DNA of 64,000 bases. Origin: Morinoia aosen. Taxonomy: Eukaryota > Arthropoda > Malacostraca > Amphipoda > Talitridae. The stretch spans positions 16,732,193-16,796,192 of the forward strand of contig JASJYW010000026.1 of the NCBI GenBank assembly GCA_030386875.1, written 5' to 3'. Shown in pieces: positions 37,490 to 48,600 of the stretch (within the stretch, counting starts at the first letter, position 1; every line of letters starts with the position of its first letter). Under the pieces are notes generated by a model. The model did no database searches and was not told the origin of the DNA. It saw nothing but the letters and a program-made list of their open reading frames with translations. Made by a program: the position numbers and the translations under genes.

Positions 37490-38700
37490 GTGCGCTGTAG
37501 AGGTACCTTGTGTACTCCTTTGTACGTTCTAGAGATATTTTCTGTACTCCTTTGTGCGCTGTAGAGATACCTTCTGTACTCCTTTGTGCGCTGTAGAGAT
37601 ACCTTCTGTACTCCTTTGTGCGCTGTAGAGATACCTTCTGTACTCCTTTGTACGCTGTAGAGATACCTCGTGTACTCCTTTGTACGTTCTAGAGATATTT
37701 CCTGTACTCCTCTGTGCGCTGTAGAGATACCTTCTGTACTCCTTTGTGCGCTGTAGAGATACCTTCTGTACTCCTTTGTGCGCCTTAGAGATACCTTCTG
37801 TACTCCTTTGTGCGCTGTAGAGATACCTTCTGTACTCCTTTGTACGCTGTAGAGATACCTTCTGTACTCCTTTGTGCGCTGTAGAGATACCTTCTGTACT
37901 CCTTTGTACGCTGTAGAGATACATCGTGTACTCCTTTGTACGTTCTAGAGATATTTCCTGTACTCCTTTGTGCGCTGTAGAGATACCTTCTGTACTCCTT
38001 TGTGCGCTTTAGAGATACCTTCTGTACTCCTATGTGCGCTGTAGAGTTACCTTCTGTACTCCTTTGTGCGCTGTAGAGATACCTTCTGTACTCCTTTGTG
38101 CGCTGTAGAGATACATTCTGTACTCCTTTGTACGCTGTAGAGATACCTCGTGTACTCCTTTGTACGTTCTAGAGATATTTCCTGTACTCCTTTGTGCGCT
38201 GTAGAGATACCTTCTGTACTCCTTTGTGCGCTGTAGAGATACCTTCTGTACTCCTTTGTGCGCTGTAGAGATACCTTCTGTACTCCTTTGTGCGCTGTAG
38301 AGATACCTTCTGTACTCCTTTGTACGCTGTAGAGATACCTTCTATACTCCTTTGTACGCTGTAGAGATACCTCGTGTACTCCTTTGTATGTTCTAGAGAT
38401 ACCTTCTGTACTCCTTTGTGCGCTGTAGAGATACCTTCTGTACTCCTTTGTGCGCTGTAGAGATACCTTCTGTACTCCTTTGTCCGCTGTAGAGATACCT
38501 TCTGTACTCCTTTGTGCGCTGTAGAGATACCTTCTGTACTCCTTTGTACGCTGTAGAGATACCTCGTGTACTCCTTTGTACGTTCTAGAGATATTCCCTG
38601 TACTCCTTTGTGCGCTGTAGAGATACCTTCTGTACTCCTTTGTGCGCTTTAGAGATACCTTCTGTACTCCTTTGTGCGCTGTAGAGATACCTTCTGTACT
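37490..38700 (+). repeat. Segmental block alpha, copy 4 (short fragment)
   Basis: This piece matches 19.71-20.91 kb of alpha copy 2 at an offset of 17,785 bp. It starts with the AGGTACC variant (37,501) and carries the ACATCGTG, GTTACC, TTCTATAC, GTATGTTC, GTCCGC and ATTCCC markers in the same order. It is joined to block gamma on its left at about 37,490, so the junction is a mosaic breakpoint. Confidence 0.82.
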
Positions 38701-39983
38701 CCTTTGTGCGCTGTAGAGATACCTTCTGTACTCCTTCGTGCGCTGTAGAGATACCTTCTGTACTCCTTTGTGCGCTGTAGAGATACCTTCTGTACTCCTT
38801 CGTGCGCTGTAGAGATACCTTCTGTGCTCCTTTGTGCGCTGTAGAGATACCTTCTGTACTCCTTTGTGCGCTTTAGAGATACCTTCTGTACTCCTTTGTG
38901 CGCTGTAGAGATACCTCGTGTACTCCTTTGTACGTTCTAGAGATATTTCCTGTACTCCTTTGTGCGCTGTAGAGATACCTCGTGTACTCCTTTGTACGTT
39001 CTAGAGATATTTCCTGTACTCTTTTGTGCGCTGTAGAGATACCTTCTGTACTCCTTTGTGCGCTGTCGAGATACCTTCTGTACTCCTTTGTGCGCTGTAG
39101 AGATACCTCGTGTACTCCTTTGTACGCTGTAGAGATACCTTCTGTACTCCTTTGTACGCTGTAGAGATACCTTCTATACTCCTTTGTACGCTGTAGAGAT
39201 ACCTCGTGTACTCCTTTGTATGTTCTAGAGATACCTTCTGTACTCCTTTGTGCGCTGTAGAGATACCTTCTGTACTCCTTTGTGCGCTGTAGAGATACCT
39301 TCTGTACTCCTTTGTCCGCTGTAGAGATACCTTCTGTACTCCTTTGTGCGCTGTAGAGATACCTTCTGTACTCCTTTGTACGCTGTAGAGATACCTCGTG
39401 TACTCCTTTGTACGTTCTAGAGATATTCCCTGTACTCCTTTGTGCGCTGTAGAGATACCTTCTGTACTCCTTTGTGCGCTGTAGAGATACCTTCTGTACT
39501 CCTTTGTGCGCTGTAGAGATACCTTCTGTACTCCTTTGTGCGCTGTAGAGATACCTTCTGTACTCCTTCGTGCGCTGTAGAGATACCTTCTGTACTCCTT
39601 TGTGCGCTGTAGAGATACCTTCTGTACTCCTTCGTGCGCTGTAGAGATACCTTCTGTGCTCCTTTGTGCGCTGTAGAGATACCTTCTGTACTCCTTTGTG
39701 CGCTTTAGAGATACCTTCTGTACTCCTTTGTGCGCTGTAGAGATACCTCGTGTACTCCTTTGTACGTTCTAGAGATATTTCCTGTACTCCTTTGTGCGCT
39801 GTAGAGATACCTCGTGTACTCCTTTGTACGTTCTAGAGATATTTCCTGTACTCCTTTGTGCGCTGTAGAGATACCTTCTGTACTCCTTTGTGCGCTGTCG
39901 AGATACCTTCTGTACTCCTTTGTGCGCTGTAGAGATACCTCGTGTACTCCTTTGTACGCTGTAGAGATACCTTCTGTACTCCT
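38320..39983 (+). repeat. Tandem duplication of 832 bp (26 monomers), two adjacent copies
   Basis: The copies are about 38,320-39,151 and 39,152-39,983. TCTATAC, GTATGTTC, GTCCGC, ATTCCC, CCTTCGTG, CTGTGCTCC, a GCTTTAGAG monomer and CTGTCGAG recur 832 bp apart. Differences noted are GCTTTAG at about 38,645 against GCTGTAG at about 39,477, and TCTTTTG at about 39,019 against TCCTTTG in the right copy. The left copy starts inside alpha-like sequence and the right end joins gamma-like sequence. Confidence 0.9.
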
Positions 39984-40759
39984 TTGTGCGCTCTAGAGAT
40001 ACCTTCTGTACTCCTTTGTGCGCTGTAGAGATACCTTCTGTACTCCTTTGTGCGCTGTAGAGATACCTTCTGTACTCCTTTGTACGCTGTAGAGATACCT
40101 CGTGTACTCCTTTGTACGTTCTAGAGATATTTCCTGTACTCCTTTGTGCGCTGTAGAGATACCTTCTGTACTCCTTTGTGCGCTGTAGAGATACCTTCTG
40201 TACTCCTTCGTGCGCTGTAGAGATACCTTCTGTACTCCTTTGTGCGCTGTAGAGATACCTTCTGTACTCCTTTGTGCGCTGTAGAGATACCTCGTGTACT
40301 CCTTTGTACGTTCTAGAGATATTTCCTGTACTCCTTTGTGCGCTGTAGAGATACCTTCTGTACTCCTTTGTGCGCTGTAGAGATACCTTCTGTACTCCTT
40401 TGTGCGCTGTAGAGATACCTTCTGTACTCCTTTGTGCGCTGTAGAGATACCTTCTGTACTCCTTTGTGCGCTGTAGAGATACCTTCTGTACTCCTTTGTA
40501 CGCTGTAGAGATACCTCGTGTACTCCTTTGTACGTTCTAGAGATATTTCCTGTACTCCTTTTTGCGCTGTAGAGATACCTTCTGTACTCCTTGGTGCGCT
40601 GTAGAGACTCTTTCTGTACTCCTCTTTGCGCTGTAGAGATACCTTCTGTACTCCTTTGTGCGCTGTAGAGATACCTTCTGTACTCCTTTGTACGCTGTAG
40701 AGATACCTCGTGAACTCCTTTGTACGTTCTAGAGATATTTCCTGTACTCCTTTGTGCAC

Positions 40760-43700
40760 TGTAGAGATTCCTTCTGTACTCCTTTGTACGCTGTAGAGAT
40801 ACCTTCTGTACTCCTTTGTGCGCTGTAGAGATACCTTCTGTACTCCTTTGTGCGCTGTAGAGATACCTTCTGTACTCCTTTGTGCGCTGTAGAGATACCT
40901 TCTGTACTCCTTTGTGCGCTGTAGATATACCTTCTGTACTCCTTTGTGCGCTGTAGAGATACCTTCTGTACTCCTTTGTGCGCTGTAGAGATACCTTCTG
41001 TACTCCTTTGTGCGCTGTAGAGATACCTTCTGTACTCCTTTGTGCGCTGTAGAGATACCTCGTGTACTCCTTTGTACGTTCTAGAGATATTTCCTGTACT
41101 CTTTTGTGCGCTGTAGAGATACCTTCTGTACTCCTTTGTGCGCTGTAGAGATACCTTCTGTACTCCTTTGTGCGCTGTAGAGATACCTCGTGTACGCCTT
41201 TGTACGTTCTAGAGATATTTCCTGTACTCCTTTGTGCGCTGTAGAGATACCTTCTGTACTCCTTTGTGCGCTGTAGAGATACCTTCTGTACTCCTTTGTG
41301 CGCTGTAGAGATACCTTCTGTACTAATTTGTGCGCTGTAGAGATACCTTCTGTACTCCTTCATGCGCTGTAGAGATACCTCGTGTACTCCTTTGTACGTT
41401 CTAGAGATATTTCCTGTACTTCTTTGTGCGCTGTAGAGATACCTTCTGTACTCCTTTGTGCGCTGTAGAGATACCTTCTGTACTCCTTTGTTCGCTGTAG
41501 AGATACCTTCTGTACTTCTTTGTACGCTGTAGAGATACCTCGTGTACTCCTTTGTACGTTCTAGAGATATTTCCTGTACTCCTTTGTGCGCTGTAGAGAT
41601 ACCTTCTGTACTCCTTTGTGCGCAGTAGAGATACCTTCTGTACTCCTTTGTGCGCTGGAGAGATACCTTCTGTACTTCTTTGTACGCTGTAGCGATGCCT
41701 TCTGTACTCCTTTGTACGCTGTAGAGATACCTCGTGTACTCCTTTGTACGTTCTAGAGATATTTCCTGTACTCCTTTGTGCGCTGTAGAGATACCTTCTG
41801 TACTCCTTTGTGCGCTGTAGAGATACCTTCTGTACTCCTTTGTGCGCTGTAGAGATACCTTCTGTACTCCTTTGTGCGCTGTAGAGATACCTTCTGTACT
41901 CCTTTGTACGCTGTAGAGATACCTTCTGTACTCCTTTGTGCGCTGTAGAGATACCTTCTGTACTCCTTTGCACGCTGTAGAGATACCTCGTGTACTCCTT
42001 TGTACGTTCTAGAGATATTTCCTGTACTCCTTCGTGCGCTGTAGAGATACCTTCTGTACTCCTTTGTGCGCTGTAGAGATACCTTCTGTACTCCTTTGTG
42101 CGCTGTAGAGATACCTTCTGTACTCCTTTGTGCGCTGTAGAGATACCTTCTGTACTCCTTTGTGCGCTGTAGAGATACCTTCTGTACTCCTTTGTGGGCA
42201 GTAGAGATACCTTCTGTACTCCTTTGTGCGCTGTAGAGATACCTTCTGTACTCCTTTGTGCGCTGTAGAGATACCTTCTGTACTCCTTTGTGCGCTGTAG
42301 AGATACCTTCTGTACTCCTTTGTGCGCTGTAGAGATACCTTCTGAACTCCTTTGTGCGCTGTAGAGATACCTTCTGTACTCCTTTGTGCGCTGTAGAGAT
42401 ACCTCGTGTACTCCTTTGTACGTTCTAGAGATATTTCCTGTACTCCTTAGTGCGCTGTAGAGATACCTTCTGTACTCCTTTGTGCGTTGTAGAGATACCT
42501 TCTGTACTCCTTTGTGCGCTGTAGAGATACCTCGTGTACTCCTTTGTACGTTCTAGAGATATTTCCTGTACTCCTTTGTGCGCTGTAGAGATACCTTCTG
42601 TACTCCTTTGTGCGCTGTAGAGATACCTTCTGTACTCCTTTGTGCGCTGTAGAGATACCTTCTGTACTCCTTTGTGCGCTGTAGAGATACCTTCTGTACT
42701 CCTTTTTGCGCTGTAGAGATTCCTTCTGTACTCCTTTGTACGCTGTAGAGATACCTCGTGTACTCCTTTGTACGTTCTAGAGATATTTCCTGTACTCCTT
42801 TGTGCGCTGTAGAGATACCTTCTGTACTCCTTTGTGCGCTGTAGAGATACCTTCTGTTCTCCTTTGTGCGCTGTAGAGATACCTTCTGTACTCCTTTGTG
42901 CGCTGTAGAGATACCTTCTGTACTCCTTTGTGCGCTGTAGAGATACCTTCTGTACTCCTTTGTGCGCTGTAGAGGTACCTCGTGTACTCCTTTGTACGTT
43001 CTAGAGATATTTTCTGTACTCCTTTGTGCGCTGTAGAGATACCTTCTGTACTCCTTTGTGCGCTGTAGAGATACCTTCTGTACTCCTTTGTGCGCTGTAG
43101 AGATACCTTCTGTACTCCTTTGTACGCTGTAGAGATACCTCGTGTACTCCTTTGTACGTTCTAGAGATATTTCCTGTACTCCTCTGTGCGCTGTAGAGAT
43201 ACCTTCTGTACTCCTTTGTGCGCTGTAGAGATACCTTCTGTACTCCTTTGTGCGCCTTAGAGATACCTTCTGTACTCCTTTGTGCGCTGTAGAGATACCT
43301 TCTGTACTCCTTTGTACGCTGTAGAGATACCTTCTGTACTCCTTTGTGCGCTGTAGAGATACCTTCTGTACTCCTTTGTACGCTGTAGAGATACATCGTG
43401 TACTCCTTTGTACGTTCTAGAGATATTTCCTGTACTCCTTTGTGCGCTGTAGAGATACCTTCTGTACTCCTTTGTGCGCTTTAGAGATACCTTCTGTACT
43501 CCTATGTGCGCTGTAGAGTTACCTTCTGTACTCCTTTGTGCGCTGTAGAGATACCTTCTGTACTCCTTTGTGCGCTGTAGAGATACATTCTGTACTCCTT
43601 TGTACGCTGTAGAGATACCTCGTGTACTCCTTTGTACGTTCTAGAGATATTTCCTGTACTCCTTTGTGCGCTGTAGAGATACCTTCTGTACTCCTTTGTG

Positions 43701-44140
43701 CGCTGTAGAGATACCTTCTGTACTCCTTTGTGCGCTGTAGAGATACCTTCTGTACTCCTTTGTGCGCTGTAGAGATACCTTCTGTACTCCTTTGTACGCT
43801 GTAGAGATACCTTCTATACTCCTTTGTACGCTGTAGAGATACCTCGTGTACTCCTTTGTATGTTCTAGAGATACCTTCTGTACTCCTTTGTGCGCTGTAG
43901 AGATACCTTCTGTACTCCTTTGTGCGCTGTAGAGATACCTTCTGTACTCCTTTGTCCGCTGTAGAGATACCTTCTGTACTCCTTTGTGCGCTGTAGAGAT
44001 ACCTTCTGTACTCCTTTGTACGCTGTAGAGATACCTCGTGTACTCCTTTGTACGTTCTAGAGATATTCCCTGTACTCCTTTGTGCGCTGTAGAGATACCT
44101 TCTGTACTCCTTTGTGCGCTTTAGAGATACCTTCTGTACT
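40760..44140 (+). repeat. Segmental block alpha, copy 3 (partial)
   Basis: It matches copy 1 from window base 1 at an offset of 40,759 bp, including the TGTAGATATA variant near 161 that copy 2 lacks. From about 2.9 kb of copy 1 onward it follows copy 2 at an offset of 23,257 bp, retaining the six extra monomers. After about 44.14 kb the match weakens. It is recognisable again near 44.28-44.69 kb and 44.89-45.05 kb, with monomers missing between. Confidence 0.83.
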
Positions 44141-45279
44141 CCTTTGTGCGCTCTAGAGATACCTTCTGTACTCCTTTGTTCGCTGTAGAGATACCTTCTG
44201 TACTCCTTTGTGCGCTGTAGAGATACCTTCTGTACTCCTTTGTGCGCTGTAGAGATACCTTCTGTACTCCTTTGTGCGCTGTAGATATACCTTCTGTACT
44301 CCTTTGTGCGCTGTAGAGATACCTTCTGTACTCCTTTGTGCGCTGTAGAGATACCTTCTGTACTCCTTTGTGCGCTGTAGAGATACCTTCTGTACTCCTT
44401 TGTGCGCTGTAGAGATACCTCGTGTACTCCTTTGTACGTTCTAGAGATATTTCCTGTACTCTTTTGTGCGCTGTAGAGATACCTTCTGTACTCCTTTGTG
44501 CGCTGTAGAGATACCTTCTGTACTCCTTTGTGCGCTGTAGAGATACCTCGTGTACTCCTTTGTACGTTCTAGAGATATTTCCTGTACTCCTTTGTGCGCT
44601 GTAGAGATACCTTCTGTACTCCTTTGTGCGCTGTAGAGATACCTTCTGTACTCCTTTGTGCGCTGTAGAGATACCTTCTGTACTAATTTGTGCGCTGTAG
44701 AGATACCTTCTGTACTCCTTTGTGCGCTGTAGAGATACCTTCTGTACTCCTTTGTGCGCTGTAGAGATACCTCGTGTACTCCTTTGTACGTTCTAGAGAT
44801 ATTTCCTGTACTCTTTTGTGCGCTGTAGAGATACCTTCTGTACTCCTTTGTGCGCTGTAGAGATACCTTCTGTACTCCTTTGTGCGCTGGAGAGATACCT
44901 TCTGTACTCCTTTGTACGCTGTAGAGATGCCTTCTGTACTCCTTTGTACGCTGTAGAGATACCTCGTGTACTCCTTTGTACGTTCTAGAGATATTTCCTG
45001 TACTCCTTCGTGCGCTGTAGAGATACCTTCTGTACTCCTTTGTGCGCTGTAGAGATACCTTCTGTACTCCTTTGTGCGCTGTAGAGATACCTTCTGTACT
45101 CCTTTGTGCGCTGTAGAGATACCTTCTGTACTCCTTTGTGCGCTGTAGAGATACCTTCTGTACTCCTTTGTGCGCTGTGGAGATACCTTCTGTACTCCTT
45201 TGTACGTTCTAGAGGTATTTCCTGTACTCCTTTGTGCGCTGTAGAGATACCTTCTGTACTCCTTTGTGCGCTGTAGAGA

Positions 45280-47803
45280 TACCTTCTGTACTTCTTTGTG
45301 CGCTGTAGAGATACCTTCTGTACTCCTTTGTGCGCTGTGGAGATACCTTCTGTACTCCTTTGTACGTTCTAGAGGTATTTCCTGTACTCCTTTGTGCGCT
45401 GTAGAGATACCTTCTGTACTCCTTTGTGCGCTGTAGAGATACCTTCTGTACTCCTTTGTGCGCTGTAGAGATACCTTCTGTACTCCTTTGTGCGCTGTAG
45501 AGATACCTTCTGTACTCCTTTGTGCGCTGTAGAGATACCTTCTGTACTCCTTTGTGCGCTGTAGAGATACCTTCTGTACTCCTTTGTACGCTGTAGAGAT
45601 ACCTCGTGTACTCCTTTGTACGTTCTAGAGATATTTCCTGTACTCCTTTGTGCGCTGTGGAGATACCTTCTGTACTCCTTTGTGCGCTGTAGAGATACCT
45701 TCTGTACTCCTTTGTGCGCTGTAGAGATACCTTCTGTACTCCTTTGTGCGCTGTAGAGATATTTCCTGTACTCCTTTGTACGTTCTAGAGATATTTCCTG
45801 TACTCCTTTGTGCGCTGTAGAGATACCTTCTGTACTCCTTTGTGCGCTGTAGAGATATCTTCTGTACTCCTTTGTGCGCTGTAGAGATACCTTCTGTACT
45901 CCTTTGTGCGCTGTAGAGATACCTTCTGTACTCCTTTGTGCGCTGTAGAGATACCTTCTGTACTCCTTTGTACGCTGTAGAGATACCTTCTGTACTCCTT
46001 TGTACGCTGTAGAGATACCTCGTGTACTCCTTTGTACGTTCTAGAGATATTTCCTGTACTCCTTTGTGCGCTGTAGAGATACCTTCTGTACTCCTTTGTG
46101 CGCTGTAGAGATACCTTCTGTACTCCTTTGTGCGCTGTAGAGATACCTTCTGTACTCCTTTGTACGCTGTAGAGATACCTCGTGTACTCCTTTGTACGTT
46201 CTAGAGATATTTCCTGTACTCCTTTGTGCGCTGTAGAGATACCTTCTGTACTCCTTTGTGCGCTGTAGAGATACCTTCTGTACTCCTTTGTGCGCTGTAG
46301 AGATACCTTCTGTACTCCTTTGTGCGCTGTAGAGATACCTTCTGTACTCCTTTGTACGCTGTAGAGATACCTGGTGTACTCCTTTGTACGTTCTAGAGAT
46401 ATTTCCTGTACTCCTTTGTGCGCTGTAGAGATACCTTCTGTACTCCTTTGTGCGCTGTAGAGATACCTTCTGTACTCCTTTGTGCGCTGTAGAGATACCT
46501 TCTGTACTCCTTTGTGGGCTGTAGAGATACCTTCTGTACTCCTTTGTGCGCTGTAGAGATACCTTCTGTACTCCTTTGTGCGCTGTAGAGATACCTTCTG
46601 TACTCCTTTGTGCGCTGTAGAGATACCTTCTGTACTCCTTTGTGCGCTGTAGAGATACCTTCTGTACTCCTTTGTGCGCTGTAGAGATACCTTCTGTACT
46701 CCTTTGTGCGCTGTAGAGATACCTCGTGTACTCCTTTGTACGTTCTAGAGATATTTCCTGTACTCCTTAGTGCGCTGTAGAGATACCTTCTGTACTCCTT
46801 TGTGCGCTGTAGAGATACCTTCTGTACTCCTTTGTGCGCTGTAGAGATACCTCGTGTACTCCTATGTACGTTCTAGAGATATTTCCTGTACTCCTTTGTG
46901 CGCTGTAGAGATACCTTCTGTACTCCTTTGTGCGCTGTAGAGATACCTTCTGTACTCCTTTGTGCGCTGTAGAGATACCTTCTGTACTCCTTTGTGCGCT
47001 GTAGAGATACCTTCTGTACTCCTTTTTGCGCTGTAGAGATACCTTCTGTACTCCTTTGTACGCTGAAGAGATACCTCGTGTACTCCTTTGTACGTTCTAG
47101 AGATATTTCCTGTACTCCTTTGTGCGCTGTAGAGATACCTTCTGTACTCCTTTGTGCGCTGTAGAGATACCTTCTGTTCTCCTTTGTGCGCTGTAGAGAT
47201 ACCTTCTGTACTCCTTTGTGCGCTGTAGAGATACCTTCTGTACTCCTTTGTGCGTTGTAGAGATACCTTCTGTACTCCTTTGTGCGCTGTAGAGGTACCT
47301 CGTGTACTCCTTTGTACGTTCTAGAGATATTTTCTGTACTCCTTTGTGCGCTGTAGAGATACCTTCTGTACTCCTTTGTGCGCTGTAGAGATACCTTCTG
47401 TACTCCTTTGTGCGCTGTAGAGATACCTTCTGTACTCCTTTGTACGCTGTAGAGATACCTCGTGTACACCTTTGTACGTTCTAGAGATATTTCCTGTACT
47501 CCTTTGTGCGCTGTAGAGATACCTTCTGTACTCCTTTGTGCGCTGTAGAGATACCTTCTGTACTCCTTTGTCGCTGTAGAGATACCTTCTGTACTCCTTT
47601 GTGCGCTGTAGAGATACCTTCTGTACTCCTTTGTACGCTGTAGAGATACCTTCTGTACTCCATTGTACGCTGTAGAGATACCTCGTGTACTCCTTTGTAC
47701 GTTCTAGAGATACTTCCTGTACTCCGTTGTGCGCTGTAGAGATACCTTCTGTACTCCTTTGTGCGCTGTAGAGATACCTTCTGTACTCCTTTGTGCGCCT
47801 TAG
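45280..47803 (+). repeat. Segmental block beta, copy 2
   Basis: This is the second copy of block beta, 30,168 bp downstream. Just before it, the TGTGGAGA marker occurs at both 45,176 and 45,336, indicating an extra local duplication of five monomers (160 bp). On the right it runs without a gap into an alpha-like stretch. Confidence 0.83.
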
Positions 47804-48600
47804 AGATACCTTCTGTACTCCTTTGTGCGCTGTAGAGATACCTTCTGTACTCCTTTGTACGCTGTAGAGATACCTTCTGTACTCCTTTGTGCGCTGTAGA
47901 GATACCTTCTGTACTCCTTTGTACGCTGTAGAGATACATCGTGTACTCCTTTGTACGTTCTAGAGATATTTCCTGTACTCCTTTGTGCGCTGTAGAGATA
48001 CCTTCTGTACTCCTTTGTGCGCTGTAGAGATACCTTCTGTACTCCTTTGTGCGCTGTAGAGTTACCTTCTGTACTCCTTTGTGCGCTGTAGAGATACCTT
48101 CTGTACTCCTTTGTGCGCTGTAGAGATACATTCTGTACTCCTTTGTACGCTGTAGAGATACCTCGTGTACTCCTTTGTACGTTCTAGAGATATTTCCTGT
48201 ACTCCTTTGTGCGCTGTAGAGATACCTTCTGTACTCCTTTGTGCGCTGTAGAGATACCTTCTGTACTCCTTTGTGCGCTGTAGAGATACCTTCTGTACTC
48301 CTTTGTGCGCTGTAGAGATACCTTCTGTACTCCTTTGTACGCTGTAGAGATACCTTCTATACTCCTTTGTACGCTGTAGAGATACCTCGTGTACTCCTTT
48401 GTATGTTCTAGAGATACCTTCTGTACTCCTTTGTGCGCTGTAGAGATACCTTCTGTACTCCTTTGTGCGCTGTAGAGATACCTTCTGTACTCCTTTGTGC
48501 GCTGTAGAGATACCTTCTGTACTCCTTTGTGCGCTGTAGAGATACCTTCTGTACTCCTTTGTACGCTGTAGAGATACCTCGTGTACTCCTTTGTACGTTC
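47760..48600 (+). repeat. Alpha-like segment joining beta and gamma copies
   Basis: It matches 19,960-20,800 of alpha copy 2 at an offset of 27,800 bp. The markers appear in order: GCGCCTTAG (47,795), ACATCGTG (about 47,935), GTTACC (about 48,061), ACATTCTG (48,128), TTCTATAC (48,355) and GTATGTTC (48,401). It then switches to gamma sequence. The same piece is seen again at 56.1-56.9 kb, at an offset of 8,153 bp. Confidence 0.8.

Larger units (their letters stand above)
31020..37490 (+). repeat. Segmental block gamma, copy 1
   Basis: It matches 48,549-55,019 at a constant offset of 17,529 bp. Shared markers include a 31-bp C with ATTTATG (31,271), GAGACTCTTTC (32,385), a 29-bp monomer (34,941), TTCGGTAATC (35,943), a GTCGCT monomer near 36,564 and GAGTTAAAT (37,052). 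Single-base differences exist but are few, for example CCTCGAGTAC near 35,878 against CCTCGTGTAC in copy 2. The left limit is uncertain by about 100 bp because it lies in a run of plain A monomers. Confidence 0.88.
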
